Positions 1-5,935 of a stretch of DNA of 6,591 nucleotides are shown here, in pieces. Within the stretch, counting starts at the first letter, position 1, and each line of letters begins with the position of its first letter. Origin of the DNA: JAEUKA01 sp035340095 (GTDB taxonomy: Bacteria; Myxococcota_A; Polyangia; Palsa-1104; JAEUJZ01); assembly GCA_035340095.1 (NCBI GenBank), contig DAORGN010000246.1, forward strand, positions 1-6,591, given 5' to 3'. A program made the translations under genes and the position numbers. The notes beneath the pieces were generated by a model. That model did no database searches. It was not told the origin of the DNA and saw only the letters and a program-made list of their open reading frames with translations.

Positions 1-1997
1 CGGTTGTTCACCAGGTTCGGATCATCCACGCCCGGCGAGCCGACCTGGCCGACGTGCGCCGGCGTGCCGCCCGTCGTCCCGGCCGGCAGCATGACCTTCA
101 CCGTGATCGGCGGCGCCGTGCCCTGCGGCAGATCCGGGCGGGTGCAGGTGAAGGTGTCGCCCTGCTGCGTGCAGGTCCAGCCCGGACCCGGCGTCACCGA
201 GTCAATCACACCACCCGGCGGCACTTTGAAGGTCACATGCAGCGGACCGGGATCGCCGGAGTTGCCGACGTTCTTCACATCAATCGAATACGTCACCGGG
301 TCGCCCGGCTGCGGGAACGGCGGATTCTTGCTCACGATGACGCGCAGATCCGCCTGGGTGTTCGGCAGGTTCACCACCGTCGGTGCCGCCGGCTGCTCAC
401 CGTTGCCCGAGGGGAAGGTCGCTGGCGGCAGCGCAGGGTTGCCCGCGGTGGTCGCCGTCGTCGTGCTCTGCGTCGGGATCTTCGACAGCGTCGTGTTCGG
501 ATCGGTCTTCAGCTTGTACTGCACCACCACGGGCGAGTCGCTCGGCGACAGACGGCCACCGGAGTTTGCAGTCGCGCCCTTGCCAATGCGAATCACCAGC
601 ACCGGCTTGCCGGTCATCGGATCATTGATAACTTCCGCTTGATCGTCGCCTGGCGTGTCGCTCTTGGGGCCGTTTTGACCGGCTTCGGGACCGCTCACAA
701 ACACAATCGAGCCTGGCACATACGTCATGCCATCGGGCAGCGGGTGACGGATCACCACGTCGGTGCCATCGTCATCGCCGACATTCTTGCTGGTCGATGT
801 AAACGTTACGGTGTCGCCCGGACGAACAGAGCTTGGGTCAGCCATCAGCGTCGTTTCGATGACCGGCTTGCGGCTGCGAATCGAAGTGAACAGGCCACCG
901 ACGAAGTACACATCATCGATCGAGTTGGCCTGGATCGTGGCCTGGGTATCGTTTGCCTTCAGCAGCGACGAAACATCAATCTGGTCGAGGTCGACGCCCG
1001 ACATGCTGCCCGCCGTTCCGGTAAGCTGCGGCAAGTCACCCGTCACCGACACCGCCGCGCCGAGCGTGCTGCGGGTGCTGTTGAAGATGTTGTCGGCGGG
1101 GTTTATTCCGTCCGTGACCGGCTTGTTGTTAAACAGGAAGGAGTCTTTTTTGTCGCTGTCTCCTTCGTAGGCAATCACGCCGAGCTTGCCCTGCGGAACG
1201 CCGCCTTCGGGGACGCGGAATCCAATCACACCGAGGTTGACGCTGCGGCCAATGTCAACGCTGTCGAGTCCGTCATAGATCGTGATGTTGCGGACCGGCT
1301 CTTTGTCGTTGCGATAGACAACCAACATGGTCCAGGCGTTAAACTGCACGTCTTCGTCGCGGTTTACGACGTTGCGGCGAACGACGTTGCCGATGCGGTA
1401 GGCGCCGGTGCCGTAGCGCTGCACAATCGGCGTCACATCGTAGCTGCCCTGATAGACGTGACCGCCGCCACCACCGACTGCGGTGACGACATCGGTGGCA
1501 GGGTTTGGCAGAAGCATCATCGAAAAGCCGCCCGGTCCCACTTTTTCAAAGCTGACCGTGCTGTTCGCGAGCGCGATGTCTTCGCCCAGGTTTCCGCTCC
1601 AGTACAGGCGTGCGTACAGCACCTGCGAGCCCTGCGGTAGCGAGAGCATCGACGTGCTGCGCGCATCGCCAATCATCGTCTGCCCGTCCGCTTTCGCGGT
1701 TGAGTCATCGGCCCGCCACAGCACGTCCGCCGCGCTGTCATCAATGGTGATGGGGTCGCCGCAGTTTCCCACCGTTCCAACCACCGGCTTGGGAATCGAC
1801 ATGCCCAGGCTGTCGACGGCTCGGCACTCTTGGCCAAGTGTGTTGCCGATGAGAACGATGTCGCCTTTGACGTCGGTCTGGAACCGCAGCTTCGGGGCTG
1901 CGTGGACGTTCGGCAGCATAGAGCCGACGGCCCAAAGCACTGATGCCACGATCAGTTGCAGCAGGCGCGGGCGATGTGGGGTGGGTCGTACTCGCAT
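1..1997 (-). CDS. Large secreted DUF11-repeat surface protein, N-terminal 665 residues (C-terminus outside window)
   Basis: The frame is open from an ATG at 1997 down to the left edge: 665 codons without a stop, so the gene is partial. Start choice: AAAGGAGGA lies 9 bases upstream; an in-frame ATG at 2033 falls inside the predicted -10 box and lacks such a site. Residues 1-33 form a signal peptide (Arg-rich n-region, hydrophobic core about 12-28, probable cleavage after Val-His-Ala at 31-33). Residues about 34-375 form an N-terminal domain with the motif LYARLYWSG near 128-135 and a glycine run at 175-179; two cysteines (58, 79) could pair. From about 378 come DUF11-like Ig-fold repeats: one at about 378-500 (PGDTVTFTSTSKNVG) and one at about 549-665 (PGDPVTYSIDVKNVGNSG ... 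DDPNLVNN), the second with Cys609 and Cys618. Such repeats usually occur in tandem in long cell-surface or adhesin-like proteins, so the missing part is probably more of the same. The overall look resembles Myxococcota surface proteins of the AgmC type, but I cannot confirm a family. Exact function unknown; exported and extracellular or outer-surface is well supported. Confidence 0.85.
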   Translation of the reverse strand, partial: MRVRPTPHRPRLLQLIVASVLWAVGSMLPNVHAAPKLRFQTDVKGDIVLIGNTLGQECRAVDSLGMSIPKPVVGTVGNCGDPITIDDSAADVLWRADDSTAKADGQTMIGDARSTSMLSLPQGSQVLYARLYWSGNLGEDIALANSTVSFEKVGPGGFSMMLLPNPATDVVTAVGGGGGHVYQGSYDVTPIVQRYGTGAYRIGNVVRRNVVNRDEDVQFNAWTMLVVYRNDKEPVRNITIYDGLDSVDIGRSVNLGVIGFRVPEGGVPQGKLGVIAYEGDSDKKDSFLFNNKPVTDGINPADNIFNSTRSTLGAAVSVTGDLPQLTGTAGSMSGVDLDQIDVSSLLKANDTQATIQANSIDDVYFVGGLFTSIRSRKPVIETTLMADPSSVRPGDTVTFTSTSKNVGDDDGTDVVIRHPLPDGMTYVPGSIVFVSGPEAGQNGPKSDTPGDDQAEVINDPMTGKPVLVIRIGKGATANSGGRLSPSDSPVVVQYKLKTDPNTTLSKIPTQSTTTATTAGNPALPPATFPSGNGEQPAAPTVVNLPNTQADLRVIVSKNPPFPQPGDPVTYSIDVKNVGNSGDPGPLHVTFKVPPGGVIDSVTPGPGWTCTQQGDTFTCTRPDLPQGTAPPITVKVMLPAGTTGGTPAHVGQVGSPGVDDPNLVNN

Positions 1998-2006
1998 CGG
2001 ATGGAC

Positions 2007-2015
2007 TCCTCCTTT
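2007..2015 (-). promoter_or_regulatory. Strong Shine-Dalgarno of the secreted repeat protein
   Basis: On the minus strand this reads AAAGGAGGA, close to the full anti-16S complement, 9 bases before the ATG at 1997. It decides between that ATG and the in-frame ATG at 2033. Confidence 0.8.
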
Positions 2016-2031
2016 GGGGATCAGACTGTCC

Positions 2032-2061
2032 ATCATATGCAAGTCACACTACATATGCCAA
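2032..2061 (-). promoter_or_regulatory. Putative sigma70-type promoter for the secreted repeat protein
   Basis: On the minus strand TTGGCA (2061-2056, 5 of 6 matches to TTGACA) is followed after 18 bases by TATGAT (2037-2032, 5 of 6 matches to TATAAT). Transcription would start near 2025, giving a leader of roughly 28 bases that contains the strong Shine-Dalgarno. Each box overlaps a CATATG hexamer (2034-2039 and 2052-2057). The call rests on consensus matching only. Confidence 0.45.
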
Positions 2062-2163
2062 GCAATCCGCGCCCAAAGCCAGGCCAAGTGTTGAAAAAGG
2101 CTCGTGAGTTGTCACCCGCAAAAAGATTGCCGCTCGGTTGCGCATTTTGTATATGGATGCAAA

Positions 2164-2787
2164 GTGCGTATTTGGACCACACGCTGCTGGGTTCTGCTCG
2201 CGCTGCTCTCGCTCGTTTTGGAGCTAGGGCAGGCGCCGCGGTCACTTGGTGCGTGGTGGGGGGAATCGGCGCTGATGCCGCGCAATCCCAGTCGGAATGC
2301 ATCGCGATCACTGCTGCTGGCGAAGGCAGAATCCGCGAGCGCGGACGAAAAGGATGACGCTGCCGATCCTGCGTTGGATGCCACGCGCGGTGATGACAGC
2401 GGCGCAGGCTCGGGCGGCGGCAAGGAACCGGACAAGGACGGACATTCCGACCGTGATTCCGATGCCACTGCGGACGATGACACCGGTTCCGAATCAGACA
2501 GCGATGCAGATGAAGGCGGTGATTCCGATCCCAAGTCTGCTGATGAAAGCGACGAAAAACCGGATGGCAGCTCGTCCGAACAGCGCGAAGAAACAGAGCG
2601 CAAAGCGGGCGAAGAAAACGACGAAGAAAACAGCGGTCAAAAAGACGATCCGCTGAGTCTTCTGCGTGCCGCAGCAGTTGCTTTTTCCTGTGATCTGACG
2701 GGCCAAGAGCTGCGCTTCGGCAACACGACGCGCCTTTGTGATCTCACGACCTCCGACGCCCTCTTGCGGCCTCCTCGCTCGGTGTAG
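2164..2787 (+). CDS. Hypothetical exported/anchored acidic low-complexity protein
   Basis: The protein has 207 residues from a GTG at 2164, which I chose because it puts a short basic n-region directly before a hydrophobic segment (residues about 8-22, WVLLALLSLVLELGQA), as in a signal peptide or N-terminal anchor. A GTG at 2104 in the same frame, preceded by AAAAAGG, would add 20 residues and cannot be excluded; the ribosome site for 2164 is weak (GGA 6 bases upstream). Cleavage after Gly-Gln-Ala at 22-24 is possible, although proline would follow. Residues about 56-162 are extraordinarily acidic, about 40 Asp/Glu among roughly 107 residues, mixed with Ser, Gly and Lys; the short Asp-Ser-Asp repeats do not fit an EF-hand or thrombospondin type 3 consensus. 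The C-terminus (163-207) is less biased, with Cys176 and Cys192 that could form a disulfide. No family is recognised. The acidic tract could bind cations or act as a disordered spacer. It lies 122 bases upstream of the transporter operon on the same strand and might be cotranscribed with it. The Ser-rich antisense frame is taken as a shadow of the Asp/Ser codons. Confidence 0.6.
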   Translation: MRIWTTRCWVLLALLSLVLELGQAPRSLGAWWGESALMPRNPSRNASRSLLLAKAESASADEKDDAADPALDATRGDDSGAGSGGGKEPDKDGHSDRDSDATADDDTGSESDSDADEGGDSDPKSADESDEKPDGSSSEQREETERKAGEENDEENSGQKDDPLSLLRAAAVAFSCDLTGQELRFGNTTRLCDLTTSDALLRPPRSV

Positions 2788-2814
2788 TCCGACCGAAGAT
2801 CCGCAGTGAAGGAT

Positions 2815-2890
2815 GGGGAAGCGCGGGCTTTCCCTATGTCGTGCCCTTTTGCAAAGGGCCTGCGCGCGTGCGCTTGGTTTTGCGCATGCG
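2815..2890 (+). promoter_or_regulatory. Cluster of three hairpins in the leader of the transporter operon
   Basis: Three inverted repeats follow one another between the acidic-protein stop and the transporter start. Hairpin 1: 2815-2822 pairs with 2827-2834 (GGGGAAGC / GCTTTCCC, 8 bp with one G-U, loop GCGG). Hairpin 2: 2843-2849 pairs with 2853-2859 (GCCCTTT / AAAGGGC, perfect 7 bp, 3-base loop). Hairpin 3: 2865-2873 pairs with 2882-2890 (CGCGTGCGC / GCGCATGCG, 9 bp with one G-U, loop TTGGTTTT), ending 7 bases before the Shine-Dalgarno at 2898. None is followed by a clear T-run, so a classical intrinsic terminator is not supported. They may stabilise or process the mRNA between the genes, attenuate transcription or influence translation. 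The pairing is seen directly; the role is inference. Confidence 0.4.
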
Positions 2891-2897
2891 TGTTCGC

Positions 2898-2904
2898 GAG
2901 GGAG
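2898..2904 (+). promoter_or_regulatory. Shine-Dalgarno fixing the transporter start
   Basis: GAGGGAG lies 5 bases before the ATG at 2910. It favours this start over the in-frame GTG at 2841 and ATG at 2886, which would add an Arg-rich, non-family N-terminal extension and lie within the hairpin region. Confidence 0.7.
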
Positions 2905-2909
2905 TGAAC

Positions 2910-4997
2910 ATGAAACGTCTGTACGACCGTCCATATGCCGGTCGACATAAGGATTCGCCGCCTGTGCTTGCGGCCCGAATCGGTTCGATGTGGTCGGCGT
3001 GGCTGGCAGACTGGAAAGATGCCATCTACGAGCCCAAGTTTCCCAATGTGGCTGCGGCAGTCACTGTGGCTGCGGTTGCCATGCCGCTCAATTTGGCGCT
3101 CGCCGTTGCAAGTGGTCTGCCACCCGCGGCGGGTCTGTTTGCCGGCGCGATTGGCGGCTGCATTGCCGCGGCGTTTGGCGGCTCGCCGCTGCAAGTCACG
3201 GGGCCCGCAGCGGCGCTGTCCGTCATGGTGCTTGGGCTGTCGAAACAGTTTGGTCCCGTCGGAGTTGCCGCCGCCTGTGTGATGATAGGAATCCTTCAGC
3301 TCTTGCTTGCGTACTCGGGCGCGGGGCGGCTTGGCAAGTACGTTCCGGAAAGTGTGCTGGCGGGTTTCACAAGCGGTGTGGGCATCAAGCTGCTCGATAC
3401 CCAGCTTCCCGAGCTGCTCGGTTTTCCCGAAGTCATCAACTATCAACTTATCGATCTGGCGATGATGATGCACCGTCCGCAGTGGCTGCATCATGTGTCG
3501 TGGGTCGCGGTGGTGTCGGGTCTGCTCGTTGCGTTTTCGATGGTCGGTCTGTCCAAATACAAGCGACTCCCAGCCGCGGCGCTTGCGGTCCTGCTGGTGA
3601 CATTTGTGTCGGTGTACGTCGGCTGGAAAGTGGAACGGATTGGCGACATCGGAAACGTGCCATCGCGTTTCCCTGCGCTGTCGATTCCGCTGGTGGAAGA
3701 CGAACAGTGGCTTGATCTGATCGTGGCGACGTTGCCGCTTGGTCTTTTGGCGGCGCTGGAATCGCTTCTGTCTGCGCAGGTGCTCGATCGAATGAAAAAG
3801 GATCTGCGCCCACACGAGCCAAGCCTAGAGCTGTTTGGGCAGGGACTTGCGAACCTGGCCGTGGGACTGTTTCAAGGCATGCCGGTGACAGGTGTGGTGG
3901 TTCGTTCCGGAGTCAACGTCCAGTCCGGTGCAACCAACCGTCTGTCGTCGCTCCTGCATGGCGTACTGCTCGCTCTGCTGGTGCTTTCGCTGGCTCCTTT
4001 GATTCGCAACATTCCGCTTGCCGCACTGGCGGGACTTCTGTGTGTGGTTGGCTTCCGGTTGATTGAGTGGCGCACGCTGCTTGCGCTCGCGAAAAAAGAA
4101 AAACTCGAGGCCGCAGCGTTTGTGATGACAGCGCTAGGAACCGTGAGCGGACACCTGATGAGCGGGCTTGTTCTTGGCGGGCTGCTTCATGTCGCCAGTC
4201 TGTTACTGCACCGCGGCAAAGCATCTACGTCGCTCCACAGTGGTGCTGCCAAGCTGCGTGGGGTGCGGGCCACGCTCGGTGCTGAGCATGCACAGGCCAG
4301 AGAAGTTCGGCACGGTGCGCCCCTGCCTTCCCATCATCGCTGGCTGCGTCACATCCGTCACAGTGCCGTGCGCGCAAAGACCGCTTACGTTCATCCGGAA
4401 GGAAGCGTGATTGGCAAAGTGGTGCTGGGGGATCACGTTCACGTTGCCGCAGATACGTCGATTCGTGCGGATGAGGGGTCGCCGTTTTTCGTCGGTGCAA
4501 ACTCCAACTTACAAGACGGAGTGATTCTGCACGCGCTCAAAGAAAAGTATGTCGAAGTCGCCGGGGAATCCTGGGCGATTTACATCGGCGAAGGCGTGTC
4601 GATTGCGCACAACGCCCTGATCCATGGTCCAACGTACATCGGTGATCGCACCTTTGTCGGCTTCAAAGCGGTGGTGCACGACTCGATTGTGGGGGCCGGC
4701 TGTTACATCGGAATTGGCGCGATCGTCATTGGCGTCGAAATTCCGGAAGGTCGCTTTGTGCCGCACGGAACGATTGTCGATAGCGCCGATGCCGTCGACC
4801 GTTTGCCGCTGGCTTCCGAGCATCACCGCGAATTTAACGAAGACGTGGTCGAAGTAAACCGCGGTCTGGCCGTGGCTTATGCAGCCGCTGACGATGAGTC
4901 CGAAGCGCGGAATCCGGTGGCCGAAATACGACCCGAACCAAACGCAAACCCTTGGCAAGAACGCTGGCTGGTTCCAGCGAACGTGGAGAAATTCTGA
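2910..4997 (+). CDS. SulP-family anion (probable bicarbonate) transporter fused to gamma-class carbonic anhydrase
   Basis: The protein has 695 residues in two parts. Residues about 40-435 are the SulP/SLC26 membrane domain: the family N-terminal stretch (PLNLALAVASGLPPAAGLF at 59-77, then FGGSPLQVTGPAAA at 89-102), a carboxylate helix ALESLLSA with Glu284 at the place of the BicA Na-site aspartate, and the signature GQGLANLAVGLFQGMPVTG at 310-328 followed by RSGVN. Many hydrophobic helices fit the 14-segment fold. The STAS domain normally found next is absent. Instead, after a basic, His-rich linker (about 436-490), residues about 491-660 form a left-handed beta-helix gamma-carbonic anhydrase very like Cam and the CcmM N-terminus: IRADEGSPFFVG (518-529), NLQDGVILHALK (533-544), SIAHNALIHGP (564-574). 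Zinc ligands are His541, His567 and His572; Arg519, Asp521, Glu522, Asn533, Gln535 and Asn650 are also conserved. A short tail (661-695) ends the protein. Expected role: movement of an anion, most likely HCO3-, across the inner membrane coupled to CO2/HCO3- conversion at its cytoplasmic face. Substrate and ion coupling are inferred. The stop overlaps the next start (TGATG). Confidence 0.92.
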   Translation: MKRLYDRPYAGRHKDSPPVLAARIGSMWSAWLADWKDAIYEPKFPNVAAAVTVAAVAMPLNLALAVASGLPPAAGLFAGAIGGCIAAAFGGSPLQVTGPAAALSVMVLGLSKQFGPVGVAAACVMIGILQLLLAYSGAGRLGKYVPESVLAGFTSGVGIKLLDTQLPELLGFPEVINYQLIDLAMMMHRPQWLHHVSWVAVVSGLLVAFSMVGLSKYKRLPAAALAVLLVTFVSVYVGWKVERIGDIGNVPSRFPALSIPLVEDEQWLDLIVATLPLGLLAALESLLSAQVLDRMKKDLRPHEPSLELFGQGLANLAVGLFQGMPVTGVVVRSGVNVQSGATNRLSSLLHGVLLALLVLSLAPLIRNIPLAALAGLLCVVGFRLIEWRTLLALAKKEKLEAAAFVMTALGTVSGHLMSGLVLGGLLHVASLLLHRGKASTSLHSGAAKLRGVRATLGAEHAQAREVRHGAPLPSHHRWLRHIRHSAVRAKTAYVHPEGSVIGKVVLGDHVHVAADTSIRADEGSPFFVGANSNLQDGVILHALKEKYVEVAGESWAIYIGEGVSIAHNALIHGPTYIGDRTFVGFKAVVHDSIVGAGCYIGIGAIVIGVEIPEGRFVPHGTIVDSADAVDRLPLASEHHREFNEDVVEVNRGLAVAYAAADDESEARNPVAEIRPEPNANPWQERWLVPANVEKF

Positions 4998-5935
4998 TGT
5001 TCTATTCTGGACTCCTTGTGGGCCTGCTCCTGCTGGCGATGTTCGTCGCCATACGCAGTGTGGTCTACGTCGTGGAAGGCGAAGTCGTAGTCCTGAGCCG
5101 TTTCGGTCGTGCGCTGCGGGATTCTTCCGGACAGATTCTGTGGCTGTCCGCGGGACTTCATGTCAAGCAGCCGTGGGATGACGTGCTGCGCGTGTCGATC
5201 AAAGAGCAGTGCATCGAGCTGGATTCCGATGAAGACCTCTCGGTGATGACCAATGATGGCATCGCGGTGCGCTATCAGTGCGCGATGCGGATGGCTCCGC
5301 TCGTCGACAAGCTCGAACATCACCTGTTTGGACTCGCCCGTCCGACAGACCATGTGGTGGGAACGTTTTCCTGTCTTCTGCGCAACGAGATCGCCAACTT
5401 TTCCGTGCCCGCAGGGGATGGAATCGTTGGCACAAGTGGGACTTCCAACGTCGAGCAGTTGATCGATTCCTCTGTGGGGGCCTACGCGATGATTCGGCGT
5501 GAACGGCGGACGCTCAATGAGCGCGTCACGTCATGCGGACAGCGTCTTATCGGCGATCAGTTCGGAATCCGGTTGGAAGCGATTGACGTGATCCGCTTTG
5601 ACCCACCCGACGAGCTGCGTGATGCGCTAAACACCGTGATGCAAGCCAAAAACGATGTCGATGCATCGCTGTATCGCGCCGAAGGAGACTGCCAACAGAA
5701 GCTCCTTTCCGCGCGCAAAGGAGTCGCCATTGCCACCGAGCGTGCGCGCGCAATTGAGGTCGAAATGAGCGAGCTTGCCAACAAGCTGAGCGAGCTGGCA
5801 AAGTCGCACGTTTTGCCCGATTACGTGGCGCGGCGTCGGGCCGAGGTGCTGTCGGAAGCGCGGCAGGTGTATGTCCGTTCCAGTCTGAAAACCCCGGCTG
5901 CTTCCGCTGCATCCGCACAAAAGGTGAATCCATGA
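4997..5935 (+). CDS. SPFH/band-7 family membrane protein (first, divergent paralog)
   Basis: The protein has 312 residues. The ATG at 4997 overlaps the transporter stop by one base and has GGAG 8 bases upstream, so it is translationally coupled; this start puts the membrane helix at residues 3-20, right at the N-terminus, as in stomatin, HflK and HflC. Residues about 21-205 are the SPFH domain: VVEGEVVVLSRFGR (25-38), AGLHVKQPWDDV (52-63), TNDGIAVRYQCAMRM (85-99), and FGIRLEAIDVIRFDPP (189-204), the family strand before the C-terminal helix. Compared with the next gene, it carries about 27 extra residues around 136-170, partly Gly/Ser-rich. Residues about 205-292 are a charged, Ala-rich helical coiled coil (for example RAEGDCQQKLLSARKGVAIA at 227-246), followed by an Ala/Ser/Pro tail. 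SPFH proteins assemble into ring or cage oligomers in the membrane and organise or regulate client proteins such as transporters and proteases. Here the likely partner is the paralog encoded next, with the transporter a plausible client (inference from coupling). Confidence 0.85.
   Translation: MFYSGLLVGLLLLAMFVAIRSVVYVVEGEVVVLSRFGRALRDSSGQILWLSAGLHVKQPWDDVLRVSIKEQCIELDSDEDLSVMTNDGIAVRYQCAMRMAPLVDKLEHHLFGLARPTDHVVGTFSCLLRNEIANFSVPAGDGIVGTSGTSNVEQLIDSSVGAYAMIRRERRTLNERVTSCGQRLIGDQFGIRLEAIDVIRFDPPDELRDALNTVMQAKNDVDASLYRAEGDCQQKLLSARKGVAIATERARAIEVEMSELANKLSELAKSHVLPDYVARRRAEVLSEARQVYVRSSLKTPAASAASAQKVNP

Noticed and set aside
54..1640. A 528-codon open frame on the plus strand opposite the secreted repeat protein
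   Set aside because: Its product is rich in Arg, His, Ala and Val without recognisable domains, and has no credible ribosome site. The opposite strand encodes a signal peptide, Ig-like repeats and a strong Shine-Dalgarno, so the plus frame is an antisense by-product of GC-biased codons.
2127..2155. Possible plus-strand promoter TTGCCG, 17 bases, TATATG before the acidic-protein gene
   Set aside because: Both boxes match only 4 of 6 positions, and transcription would begin about at the GTG at 2164, requiring a leaderless message. Too weak to annotate.
2112..2603. A 163-codon Ser-rich minus-strand frame opposite the acidic protein
   Set aside because: Ser codons TCx are the complement of GAx acidic codons in the aligned antisense frame; the plus strand has the hydrophobic leader and normal codon choice. 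Some doubt remains, since neither product has a known family.
2843..2859. Perfect 7-bp hairpin as an intrinsic terminator of the acidic-protein gene
   Set aside because: No T-run follows the stem (next bases CTGCGCG), so it was kept only as part of the hairpin cluster.
2932..2939. A third CATATGCC copy near the start of the transporter gene
   Set aside because: It is inside coding sequence (Pro-Tyr-Ala codons) and isolated, so coincidence is the simpler reading.
2637..3815. A 392-codon open frame on the minus strand opposite the transporter
   Set aside because: The product is Arg/Gln/His-rich and family-less, and it lies antisense to unmistakable SulP signatures.
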